From Bacillota bacterium (lineage in GTDB: Bacteria; Bacillota; Dethiobacteria; DTU022), in NCBI GenBank assembly GCA_012797095.1, contig JAAZPS010000005.1:1-27557 (forward strand): a stretch of 27,557 nucleotides of DNA. Direction: 5' to 3'. The notes under the pieces are model-generated. The model did not search any database. It worked only from the letters and a program-made list of their open reading frames with translations, and was not told the origin of the DNA. This document shows positions 7,165-15,122 of the stretch, piece after piece. Numbering within the stretch: position 1 is the stretch's first letter; each line of letters begins with the position of its first letter. A program made the position numbers and the translations under genes.

Positions 7165-9471
7165 ATGAAGATGGCCCGCCGCCGCACCGGCAAGGAAGAG
7201 GAGATCGGCACGCAGATCAAGGGGATCTTGATCATCGCTGTAGCGATATTCTGCTATGCTGCGGTGAGCCATGCCGGGCAGGCTGGAGAGCTGGGCCTCT
7301 TCGTGCACAATCTTTTCCGGACCGTTGCCGGCGATACCGCGGTGGTCATCCCCCTGCTCATCGCCATCTTCGGCCTGCGGACCATGGTCCCCGAGCATAA
7401 GCTCAATCTGAAGAGCCGGCTCGTCGGGATCATCATCCTGCTGCTTCTTTTCACCATCTGGGCTCATTTCAAGCTCATGCTCGAGCAGGTCGATGCTTTC
7501 ACCGGGCAGGATTTCTACCGGGCCTGCCTGCAGATGGGGCTGCAGAAGGAGGGCGGCGGTATTCTCGGCGCCGCCTTTGCTGTGCTCCTCTTCTTCTGCT
7601 TCCGGGAGATCGGCAGCTATATCGTTCTCGCCGCCCTGGCCCTGGTGGCGGTGCTGCTGATCACCAATGTGACCGTCACCCAGATCTTTGACTATCTCGG
7701 CAAATTTTTCGCCTGGACCGGCGGCCTGCTGAAGCGTCTGGGGCTCTACCTGAAGGAGATCTACGCCATCCTGATGACCGATTCCGGGGAAGAGGAGAAG
7801 CCCTCCCCGCCCGAAAAAATAGCAGGCGGAGCCGCCGGGATCGAGCCAGAGCCTTCCGGGCCGTCCATCGAGCTCTTTACCGCGGAGCAGAAAAGCGCGG
7901 CCGCCAAACCGGCGGAGAAGAGCGCCGCTGCCGATACTCATTACCAGAACGAGCGGCGCCTGGCCCTGGTCGAGCCCACCGATGAAGCTGCAGCGGAACC
8001 TTTCCGGAAAAGATCGCTCCAGCAGCAAAGCCTTTACCTGAAGCCCTCCCTGGAGCTGCTCGCCCCCCCGTCCAGGCCCGGCGAGCAGCATCAGGTCAAG
8101 GGGATCCGCGCCCGGGCCCGGCTGCTGGAGAGCACCCTCGAGAGCTTCGGGGTCAGGGCCAGGGTGATCCACGTGCAATCGGGGCCCACGGTAACCCGTT
8201 TCGAGGTCCAGCCGGAGACCGGGGTCAAGGTCAGCCGGATCGTCAGCCTCTCCGATGATATCGCCCTGAACCTGGCCGCTCCGATGGTCAGGATCGAGGC
8301 GCCCATCCCGGGGAAGGCCGCCCTGGGGATTGAGGTGCCGAACAAGATCATCTCCCTGGTCTACCTGCGCGAAGTGCTGGAAGATCCCGCTTTTCAGGAG
8401 AGCAGCTCGCCCTTGACCATCGGTCTGGGCAAAGATATCACCGGAGTGCCGGTGATCGCCGATCTGACCAAAATGCCGCACCTGCTCATCGCCGGCTCCA
8501 CCGGTTCCGGGAAAAGCGTCTGCCTGAATGCGGTGATCATCAGCATGCTCTACAAGGCCCGTCCGGATCAGGTGCGCTTTCTGATGATCGACCCCAAGGT
8601 GGTCGAGCTGAGCGTCTACAACAATATCGGCCACCTGCTCATGCCCGTGGTAACGGAGCCGAAAAAAGCGGCGCTGGCGCTGCGCAATATGGTCCAGGAG
8701 ATGGGGCGGCGCTACGAGATCTTCGCCCGCGAGGAGGTCCGCGACCTGGCGACCTACAACGAGCTGGCCGCCGGGGGCCATTGCGAAGGCGAACCGATGC
8801 CCTACTACGTGGTGATCATCGACGAGCTGGCCGACCTGATGCTGGTCTCCCCGGGTGAGGTTGAAGATTCCATCGGCCGGCTGGCCCAGATGTCACGGGC
8901 GGCCGGTATCCACCTGGTGATCGCCACCCAGAGGCCCTCCGTCGATGTGCTCACCGGCGTGATCAAGGCCAATATCACTTCCAGAATCGCCTTTACCGTC
9001 TCCTCGCAGGTCGATTCGCGCACCATCCTCGATATGGCCGGGGCGGAGAAGCTTCTCGGCCGGGGGGATATGCTCTTCTATCCGATCGGCTCGGTCAAGC
9101 CGACCCGCGTTCAGGGCGCCTATATCAGCGAGCGCGAGATCAAGCGGATCGCCGACTATATCAAGGAGCAGGGAAAACCTGAATTCAAGATCGATCCGGA
9201 GGAGCTGGAGAGCAAGGCCGACGAGCAGTTCGAGCCCGATGAGCTGTTCCCCGATGCGGTGGAGCTGGTTGTGCGCATGGGCGAGGCCTCCATATCGCTG
9301 CTGCAGCGCCGTTTCCGCATCGGCTATACCAGGGCGGCGCGGCTGATCGACGATCTGGAGCGCTGGGGCGTTGTCGGCGAGCACGAGGGGAGCAAGCCCC
9401 GCGAGGTGATCATCGCCCCGGATCAGGCGGCGGCGCTCTGTGAAGATTTCAACCGGAGAGCAAATTCCTGA
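7165..9471 (+). CDS. spoIIIE: DNA translocase FtsK/SpoIIIE
   Basis: This 768-residue translocase pumps chromosomal DNA through the division septum, in spore-formers into the forespore. Four N-terminal membrane segments occupy about 18-35, 58-72, 86-104 and 133-168. A variable Glu/Ala/Pro-rich linker (205-300) follows, then the alpha domain and the RecA-like motor with Walker A GSTGSGKS (444-451) and Walker B 'VVIIDELADL' (D553, E554). The winged-helix gamma domain that reads polar DNA motifs covers about 697-750 ('ELVVRMGEASISLLQRRFRI'). All parts expected of a full-length protein are present. ATG 7165 has only a weak Shine-Dalgarno; ATG 7171 is an alternative two codons later. It is the first gene of a unit with the RodZ-like gene and rimO. 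Confidence 0.96.
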   Translation: MKMARRRTGKEEEIGTQIKGILIIAVAIFCYAAVSHAGQAGELGLFVHNLFRTVAGDTAVVIPLLIAIFGLRTMVPEHKLNLKSRLVGIIILLLLFTIWAHFKLMLEQVDAFTGQDFYRACLQMGLQKEGGGILGAAFAVLLFFCFREIGSYIVLAALALVAVLLITNVTVTQIFDYLGKFFAWTGGLLKRLGLYLKEIYAILMTDSGEEEKPSPPEKIAGGAAGIEPEPSGPSIELFTAEQKSAAAKPAEKSAAADTHYQNERRLALVEPTDEAAAEPFRKRSLQQQSLYLKPSLELLAPPSRPGEQHQVKGIRARARLLESTLESFGVRARVIHVQSGPTVTRFEVQPETGVKVSRIVSLSDDIALNLAAPMVRIEAPIPGKAALGIEVPNKIISLVYLREVLEDPAFQESSSPLTIGLGKDITGVPVIADLTKMPHLLIAGSTGSGKSVCLNAVIISMLYKARPDQVRFLMIDPKVVELSVYNNIGHLLMPVVTEPKKAALALRNMVQEMGRRYEIFAREEVRDLATYNELAAGGHCEGEPMPYYVVIIDELADLMLVSPGEVEDSIGRLAQMSRAAGIHLVIATQRPSVDVLTGVIKANITSRIAFTVSSQVDSRTILDMAGAEKLLGRGDMLFYPIGSVKPTRVQGAYISEREIKRIADYIKEQGKPEFKIDPEELESKADEQFEPDELFPDAVELVVRMGEASISLLQRRFRIGYTRAARLIDDLERWGVVGEHEGSKPREVIIAPDQAAALCEDFNRRANS

Positions 9472-9504
9472 CGGTTGGCTCAATAAAGAGCAAAGGAGGA
9501 ATCA

Positions 9505-10323
9505 GTGGTGAAAGAGCTGGTGGAGCTGTTAAAGCGTGCCCGCCTGGAGAAGAAGATCACCCTGGTCGAGATCAGCGAGCAGACCAGGATCCAGCCGCAT
9601 TATCTGGAGGCGCTCGAGAGCGGCAAATTCAACCGGTTTCCCGGCGAGGTCTACCTCAAGGGTGCGCTGAAGAACTATGCCGAGGCCGTCGGCCTCGATC
9701 CCGGGCAGGTGCTTAACCTGTACAGCACCTTGAAAGCAAAACTGTCTCCCGAAGAACCGGAGCCGCCGCCCCCGGAGAAAAAGGTGCACCGGCCGGTGCG
9801 GGTGGAGAGAGGGCCTTCGCTGATCTACGGCTTCATCGTGCTGGCCCTGGCCCTGCTGATCGGCAGCTACTGGTTCCTGGAGCAATACTGGCCCCGCAGA
9901 TCGCCCGAACCGCCGCCGGGGAACGGCTCTCCGGGCGCCCTTCAGCCGCCGGGACCGGGAACGGAGAATGGAAAATCCGACGGTGAGATCATTCCCCCGG
10001 AGCCCTCTGTCGAGCTGACGCTCCTGACAGCAGAATCGACAACGCAGGAGACGGTTTACGCTGTGCGCAACGCCGATTCCCTGACCCTGGAGCTGACCTG
10101 CACCGCCCGGTGCTGGATCAAGGCGCTGGCCGACGGGAAGGAGCCGTTTCCGCCACGAAATTTCCAGAAAGATGAAAAATCCACCGCCCGGGCTAACGAG
10201 CGGCTCTGGATCCGCCTGGGCCATCCCCCGGGAGTGATCCTGAAGATAAACGGCGCTGTCGTCGAGGCGGTGGAAGAGCGAAAACATGCCCACAGCTTTC
10301 TCTTTACCCTTGAACAGGATTAG
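9505..10323 (+). CDS. RodZ/YmfM-like helix-turn-helix membrane protein
   Basis: The 272-residue protein has an N-terminal Xre-type HTH (residues 1-67, 'ISEQTRIQPHYLEALESGKFNRFPGEVYLKGALKNYAEAVGL'-like, the usual RodZ start). A Pro/Glu/Lys linker follows, then one membrane segment (106-126), a Pro/Gly-rich stretch and a C-terminal DUF4115-like beta domain (about 168-270). RodZ proteins link MreB filaments to the cell-shape machinery; the HTH binds MreB rather than DNA in characterised cases. The position between spoIIIE and rimO matches Bacillus ymfM. AAAGGAGG (9492-9499) precedes two adjacent GTG codons, 9505 and 9508; either could be the start. The end overlaps rimO by 38 bases. Confidence 0.87.
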   Translation: MVKELVELLKRARLEKKITLVEISEQTRIQPHYLEALESGKFNRFPGEVYLKGALKNYAEAVGLDPGQVLNLYSTLKAKLSPEEPEPPPPEKKVHRPVRVERGPSLIYGFIVLALALLIGSYWFLEQYWPRRSPEPPPGNGSPGALQPPGPGTENGKSDGEIIPPEPSVELTLLTAESTTQETVYAVRNADSLTLELTCTARCWIKALADGKEPFPPRNFQKDEKSTARANERLWIRLGHPPGVILKINGAVVEAVEERKHAHSFLFTLEQD

Positions 10324-11689
10324 AAAAAAAGGGCCGGGATCGACTGCGGCGGCAGCGGGGCGCACGGTTGCCGCCGTGGCCCTGGGCTGCGCCCAGAACC
10401 GGATCGACACCGAAGAGATCCTCGGCCTGCTCGGTCGCCGCGGCTATCTGATCACCGATGATCCGGCCCGGGCGGATCTGATCCTGGTCAATACCTGCGC
10501 CTTTATCGAGAAAGCCCAGCAGGAATCGATCGAGACCATCCTGGCCCTGGCCAGGCTGTGCCGGGGCCGGCAGAGGGTGCTCGTCGCCGCCGGCTGCCTG
10601 GCGCAGCACTTTGGCGGGAAGCTTCTTCAGGAGATCCCCGAGCTGAACGGCGTTATCGGGGTGCACAGCTATTCCCGGATCGAGGGGTTTCTGGAAAGAT
10701 GCTTTCAGCGCAGCAGGGAGCTGCTCCTGCTGGAGCCGGCCCCCTGCTACGGTGCGCTCGGGCCGCGCCTGCTGACGACCCCGCCGCACAGCGCCTATGT
10801 CAAGATCGCCGAGGGCTGCGACAACCGCTGCTGCTACTGTCTGATCCCCTCGCTGCGCGGCCCCCTGCGCAGCCGCCCCCCGGGCGAGATCATCGCCGAG
10901 ATCCGCGATCTTCTCGCCGGGGGCACCCGCGAGATCAACCTCGTCGCCCAGGATAGCACCGCCTACGGCAGCGAAAACGGCGCTCCGGGCAGCCTTCCGG
11001 AGCTGCTCGAGCGGATCCTGCGGGAGATTCCCGATCACTTCTGGCTGCGGATTCTCTACGCCCATCCCGACCGCGTCAACGGGCCGTTGATCGAGCTGAT
11101 CGCCCGTGAAGAGCGCATCTGCAAATATCTCGATCTACCGCTGCAGCAGATCAATGATCGGGTGTTGCGGCGGATGGGGCGGCGCTACCGCCGCGCCACA
11201 GTGGAGACGCTCTTGCGGGAGCTGCGGCGCCGGATCCCCGGTCTGGTCCTGCGAACGACCTTTCTGACCGGGTTTCCCGGGGAGAGCCGGGCCGATTTCC
11301 GCGAGCTCTGCTCGTTCCTGCAGGAGCAGCCGATCGAAAGGGTCGGCGTCTTCGCCTACTCGAGGCAGCCGGGGACCGCAGCGGCCCTCTTCCCGGAGCA
11401 GGTTCCCTCCCGGGTGGGGGAGAGCAGGCGGCGTGAGCTGCTCAGGCAGCAGCAGGGGGCGGCCCTGACCTTCAACCGCAGCCTCATCGGAAAGATTTTC
11501 ACCGTGCTGGTGGAGGGGCCTTCCGGAAAAAAGGGCTCTTTTTACCGCGGGCGCACCTCCTTCCAGGCTCCCGCAGTGGACGGAGCGCTCTATTTTCGCT
11601 CCCCGCAGCCGCTCCAACCGGGCAGCTGGGTCCGGGTGCGGATCAGCGCCGCTTCGCCGTACGACCTCTTCGGAACACTCCGATCCTGA
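10286..11689 (+). CDS. rimO: Ribosomal protein S12 methylthiotransferase RimO
   Basis: The 467-residue radical-SAM enzyme adds a methylthio group to the conserved aspartate of ribosomal protein S12. The N-terminal UPF0004 domain carries cluster ligands Cys35 ('ALGCAQN'), Cys71 ('NTCAF') and Cys104 ('AAGCLAQ'). The radical-SAM motif CDNRCCYC gives Cys178, Cys182 and Cys185. The TRAM domain occupies about 400-465. 'LGCAQN' and the 'PLQQINDRVLRRMGRRY' region favour RimO over MiaB. The call starts at ATG 10286, seven bases after GGAAGAG (10272-10278). This gives an N-terminal extension of about 25 residues and a 38-base overlap with the preceding gene; TTG 10310 is an alternative. It is the last gene of the spoIIIE unit. 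Confidence 0.94.
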   Translation: MPTAFSLPLNRIRKKGPGSTAAAAGRTVAAVALGCAQNRIDTEEILGLLGRRGYLITDDPARADLILVNTCAFIEKAQQESIETILALARLCRGRQRVLVAAGCLAQHFGGKLLQEIPELNGVIGVHSYSRIEGFLERCFQRSRELLLLEPAPCYGALGPRLLTTPPHSAYVKIAEGCDNRCCYCLIPSLRGPLRSRPPGEIIAEIRDLLAGGTREINLVAQDSTAYGSENGAPGSLPELLERILREIPDHFWLRILYAHPDRVNGPLIELIAREERICKYLDLPLQQINDRVLRRMGRRYRRATVETLLRELRRRIPGLVLRTTFLTGFPGESRADFRELCSFLQEQPIERVGVFAYSRQPGTAAALFPEQVPSRVGESRRRELLRQQQGAALTFNRSLIGKIFTVLVEGPSGKKGSFYRGRTSFQAPAVDGALYFRSPQPLQPGSWVRVRISAASPYDLFGTLRS

Positions 11690-11748
11690 AGCCGGCAAAA
11701 CAGCTCATCCTCTCCATATAAAGGCAGTGCCGCCGCCGGTTGATGCCG

Positions 11749-11777
11749 TTGCTCCAGCACTGCTTCTCTGTTATAAT
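11749..11777 (+). promoter_or_regulatory. Sigma-A promoter of the one-TM protein/FtsH-like pair
   Basis: TTGCTC (11749-11754) and a perfect TATAAT (11772-11777) are separated by 17 bases. The start point would be near 11784, about 55 bases before the GTG start at 11839. It makes the downstream pair independent of the spoIIIE-rimO unit. Confidence 0.78.
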
Positions 11778-11838
11778 CAGAATACGTTATGTAAACTTCA
11801 ATGGGGCAGGCAGCCTTGTTGCAAAAGGAGCGGTTACG

Positions 11839-12378
11839 GTGCCCGAGCTGGACTGGCCCCGGGCGCTGCTGGTGGCAGTGGTGGTGCTGGGGTTATTCTT
11901 CGGAGCAAGCTATCTCTACGGGAATCATATCAGGAAGGGGCCCTTCCTGGAGCGGCTCAGCGCCCTGGAGGGAGTCGCCTCGGCGGAAGTGATCTCCGGA
12001 GGCGGCAGCGAGAGGCTGCTGATCACACCGGAGCCCTCCTACAGGGGGCTGCTCGAAGATCTTTTCAACGCCGCCGCGAAGGAGGCAGCGGCAAGCTACC
12101 GGAAACCGCTGCCCCTGGAGATCGCCGATCAGCGCAGCAGCAGGCTGGATCAATTTGCCGCCGCCGCCAGCCCCGCACTCCATGAAGCGGCCCGCACGGG
12201 TCGCTACCGCGAGGCCGCCGCCGTCATCGACGCCCTCGCCGCTGAAAGCGGCCTGACCGATTGCCACTTCACCGTTGATCACCGCCAGATCTACCTGCAG
12301 GCTCGCGACGGCGCCTGTTACCTCTACCGGATCGTGCCGCTGCCGCCTTTCGAGGAAGGAGAAGCTGCCGATGCGTGA
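11839..12378 (+). CDS. Unknown single-TM protein, partner of the FtsH-like protease
   Basis: I do not recognise a family. The 179-residue protein has one membrane segment (about 8-26, 'ALLVAVVVLGLFFGASYLY') near the N-terminus, followed by basic residues (HIRKG) and an alpha/beta-looking, Ala-rich soluble region. The positive charges after the segment, with Glu and Asp before it, suggest that the C-terminal domain faces the cytoplasm, the side of the FtsH-like AAA domain. The start is GTG 11839, eight bases after AAAAGGAG (11823-11830). The frame stays open upstream, but that part would run through the promoter. The end overlaps the FtsH-like gene by eight bases, so the two are probably coupled and may work together, for example as adaptor and protease. 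That role is inference. Confidence 0.75.
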   Translation: MPELDWPRALLVAVVVLGLFFGASYLYGNHIRKGPFLERLSALEGVASAEVISGGGSERLLITPEPSYRGLLEDLFNAAAKEAAASYRKPLPLEIADQRSSRLDQFAAAASPALHEAARTGRYREAAAVIDALAAESGLTDCHFTVDHRQIYLQARDGACYLYRIVPLPPFEEGEAADA

Positions 12379-13849
12379 ACTTGCTGCCGGGCTGGGCGCC
12401 GCCGCCCTGATCATTTTTCTGTTCTACGAGAGCAGCCTGATCCCGCTGGTGATCCTGGCGGGGCTCTTCCTGGTTCTGCTGCGCTTCACCGGGCTGAAAA
12501 CACCCCGGTTCAGCTCCGTGGGCCAGTCGACCCGGGTTAAAACGATCAGCTTCAACCAGATCGGCGGCCAGGAGGTGGCCAAAAAAGAGCTTCTGGAAGC
12601 GCTTGACTTTGTCACCAAGCCACGGGAGATCAGCCATCTGGGGATCCGCCCGCTCAAGGGAGTGATGCTGGTCGGCCCGCCCGGTACGGGGAAAACGCTG
12701 CTCGCCCGGGCTGCAGCCGGCTATACCGGCTCTTCCTTCACCAGCGTTGCCGGTAGCGAATTTATCGAGATGTATGCCGGTGTGGGGGCACAGCGGGTCC
12801 GCCAGCTTTTCCAGGGCTGCCGCAAGAAAGCGCAGGGGGAGCGCCGTAAAAATGCGATCCTCTTTATCGACGAGATCGATATTCTCGGGGGGAAACGCGG
12901 CCGCCACAGCAGCCATCTGGAGTACGACCAGACCTTGAACCAGCTTCTCGTGGAGATGGACGGGCTCGGCGGGGGCGAGAGCGGGCTCCATATCCTGGTC
13001 ATCGGGGCGACCAACCGCCCCGAGGCGCTCGATGAGGCCCTGCTCCGGCCGGGCCGCTTTGACCGGGTCGTGCAGGTCGATCTGCCCGATCTGGAGGGGC
13101 GAAAGCAGATCCTGAAGCTGCACCTGCATAACAAACCCCTCGGCGAGGGGATCTCCCTGGAGAAGATCGCTCGCGAGACCTTCGGCTTCTCCGGAGCGCA
13201 TCTGGAGAGTCTGGCCAATGAAGCGGCCATCCTGGCGCTGCGCGAAAAGCAGCGCCAGATCGCGGAGAAGCACCTCCTGGAGGCGGTAGACAAGGTCATC
13301 CTGGGGGAAAAGCTGGAGCGAAAACCCGACCCGGAGGAGCTCTGGCGCGTTGCCGTTCACGAGAGCGGCCATGCCCTCGTCAGCGAGACGCTGCAACCAG
13401 GCTCCGTCTCTCAGATCACGATCACCCCGCGGGGCAAGGCTCTGGGCTATGTTCGCCACAAACCGGAACGGGATTTTTATCTTTACACTGTCGAGCAGCT
13501 CGAGGAGAAGATCGCGGTGCTGCTCGGGGGAGCGGTCAGCGAGCAGCTCGTCCTGGGCAATCGCAGTACCGGTTCGCTCGGCGATTTCGATCAGGCGGTG
13601 GAGATCGCCAGAAAGATCATCGCCGCCGGCCTCTCCAACCTCGGCGTTGTCAGCATCAAGGATCTGCCCAAAGCGCTGCTCCACCGCACCATCCAGCAGC
13701 TGGTCAGCTCGGGGGAACGGTGGGTGAGCGGGCTTCTGGGCGAGAGGACCGCCCTGATCGAGGAGGTGGCCCGCCTGGTTCTGGAAAAGGAGAAGCTCAC
13801 CGGCGAGACCCTGCGCCGCCAGATCGCGGCGCACCGCCAGGCCGGCTGA
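12371..13849 (+). CDS. Short FtsH-like AAA+ zinc metalloprotease
   Basis: The 492-residue product has an FtsH core but lacks the usual extracytoplasmic domain of about 75 residues: residues 5-38 form only a tight hairpin of two membrane segments. The AAA module has Walker A GPPGTGKT (102-109), pore-loop region 'MYAGVGA' (134-140; FtsH usually MFVGVGA), Walker B LFIDEID (164-170) and the second region of homology around RPGRFDR (226-232). The peptidase has HESGH (330-334), with the third zinc ligand probably Asp405 in 'STGSLGDFDQA'. All catalytic residues are present, so it should be an active membrane-bound ATP-dependent protease. ATG 12371 follows GAGGAAGGAGAAG. The gene is separate from, and shorter than, canonical ftsH, and it sits where pgsA is often found before cinA. 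Its substrates are unknown. Confidence 0.9.
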   Translation: MRELAAGLGAAALIIFLFYESSLIPLVILAGLFLVLLRFTGLKTPRFSSVGQSTRVKTISFNQIGGQEVAKKELLEALDFVTKPREISHLGIRPLKGVMLVGPPGTGKTLLARAAAGYTGSSFTSVAGSEFIEMYAGVGAQRVRQLFQGCRKKAQGERRKNAILFIDEIDILGGKRGRHSSHLEYDQTLNQLLVEMDGLGGGESGLHILVIGATNRPEALDEALLRPGRFDRVVQVDLPDLEGRKQILKLHLHNKPLGEGISLEKIARETFGFSGAHLESLANEAAILALREKQRQIAEKHLLEAVDKVILGEKLERKPDPEELWRVAVHESGHALVSETLQPGSVSQITITPRGKALGYVRHKPERDFYLYTVEQLEEKIAVLLGGAVSEQLVLGNRSTGSLGDFDQAVEIARKIIAAGLSNLGVVSIKDLPKALLHRTIQQLVSSGERWVSGLLGERTALIEEVARLVLEKEKLTGETLRRQIAAHRQAG

Positions 13850-13855
13850 AAGAGA

Positions 13856-13864
13856 TGGTATAAT
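13856..13864 (+). promoter_or_regulatory. Extended -10 promoter for the cinA-recA region
   Basis: TGGTATAAT (13856-13864) is a perfect extended -10 element. No good -35 lies 17 bases upstream, which is acceptable for extended -10 promoters. The start would be near 13871, only about ten bases before cinA. Confidence 0.5.
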
Positions 13865-13880
13865 TGGATCAAAAACGGCG

Positions 13881-15122
13881 GTGATGACGGTGCAGGCTGA
13901 GCTGATCTGTATTGGAAACGAGCTTCTCACCGGCCTGGTGGAGAATACCAATGCCGGCTATATTTCGCGGATACTGTGGTCAAAGGGGATCCCGGTGCGG
14001 GAGCAGCACGTCGTTCCCGACAGCATCCCGGAGATCGCCGCCGCCATCGGGGAGGCACTCGCCTGCAGCGAAGCGGTGATCTGCTGCGGCGGCCTCGGCC
14101 CGACGGACGATGATCTGACCCGGGAAGCTGTCGCCGCACTGCTCGAACGGCCCCTGATCGTTGATCGGCAGTGGCTGCAGCGATTGGAACAATATTTTGA
14201 AAGCCGCGGTTACCCCATGCCTCCGGCAAACCGCAAGCAGGCGCTGCTGATCGAGGGGAGCAGGCTCTTGCCCAATCCCCGGGGCACCGCCCCCGGGGCG
14301 ATCATCCCTGCCGGAAAGCGCTGGATCATCCTTCTGCCCGGACCTCCCCAGGAGCTGCGACCGCTCTTCGAGCAGGAGGTCGTCCCTTTTTTCCGAAGCG
14401 CAGGCTTCCGGGCCAGCTGGCAGACCCGGCTCATCCGGACCGCCGGCTGCGGCGAATCGCTTCTTGAGGAGAAGATCAAGGGGGCCGGCCTCCCCGAGGG
14501 AGTTTTCTTCTCGCCCCTGGCCGGGGGAGGCGAGGTGCTGCTGCAGCTTAAAACCGCCGCCGCCCCCGCCGCCGAAGCGCTCCTTGAGCGAGCGCTCCGC
14601 CGACTCCGGGAGCAGCTCGGCGAATATATCTACGGCGAGGGTGAGGCCACCCTCGCCGGGACGGTGGCCGCCCTTCTCGGCTCCCGGGGGCTGACCCTGG
14701 CGCTGGCCGAATCATGCACCGGTGGTCTGCTCGCGGATCTGATCACAGATATTCCGGGCAGCTCCCTCTTCTTCAAGGGCGCCCTGGTTACCTACACCGA
14801 CGAGGCCAAGGAGAAGCTCCTCGGCATCGCACCCGATCTGTTGAACAGCAAAGGAGCGGTCAGCGAGGAGGTTGCCCTGGCGATGGCCCGGGGAGCCCGC
14901 CGGGTTCTCTCCGCCTCCGTGGGCGGCGCCATCACCGGTATCGCCGGTCCGGATAGCGATTCCTCGGGAACCCCCCCCGGCCTGGTCTACACCGCCGTCT
15001 CCGGGCCTTCGGGCGAGCGCTGCCGGAGGACCTTCTTTCCCGGGACTCGCCGGGCGATCAAGGAGAGGGCGGCCCAGACCCTGCTGATCGCGCTCTGGAG
15101 GATGATCCATTCTGGTGATTGA
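13881..15122 (+). CDS. cinA: CinA family protein (competence/damage-inducible; NMN deamidase type)
   Basis: The 413-residue protein has the normal two-domain CinA build. Residues 1-170 form a MoCF-like domain with 'GNELLTG' (12-18) and 'GGLGPTDDDLT' (70-80). Residues about 255-410 form the CinA C-terminal domain with 'AESCTGG' (276-282), which carries nicotinamide-mononucleotide deamidase activity in characterised members. The N-terminal domain hydrolyses ADP-ribose-type nucleotides in some homologues. It probably recycles pyridine nucleotide by-products, and in Bacillus cinA is linked to recA. GTG 13881 and ATG 13884 are both possible starts; neither has a strong Shine-Dalgarno. The end overlaps the metallophosphoesterase gene by eight bases. 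Confidence 0.93.
   Translation: MMTVQAELICIGNELLTGLVENTNAGYISRILWSKGIPVREQHVVPDSIPEIAAAIGEALACSEAVICCGGLGPTDDDLTREAVAALLERPLIVDRQWLQRLEQYFESRGYPMPPANRKQALLIEGSRLLPNPRGTAPGAIIPAGKRWIILLPGPPQELRPLFEQEVVPFFRSAGFRASWQTRLIRTAGCGESLLEEKIKGAGLPEGVFFSPLAGGGEVLLQLKTAAAPAAEALLERALRRLREQLGEYIYGEGEATLAGTVAALLGSRGLTLALAESCTGGLLADLITDIPGSSLFFKGALVTYTDEAKEKLLGIAPDLLNSKGAVSEEVALAMARGARRVLSASVGGAITGIAGPDSDSSGTPPGLVYTAVSGPSGERCRRTFFPGTRRAIKERAAQTLLIALWRMIHSGD

Noticed and set aside
6922..8781. A 619-codon open frame on the minus strand opposite uppP and spoIIIE.
   Set aside because: Its protein is full of Asp/His/Gln/Gly with no domain, it is antisense to two certain genes, and such mirror frames are expected in GC-rich coding DNA.
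12269..13951. A 560-codon minus-strand frame opposite the FtsH-like gene.
   Set aside because: It is the antisense shadow of a gene with complete catalytic motifs and has no plausible ribosome site.
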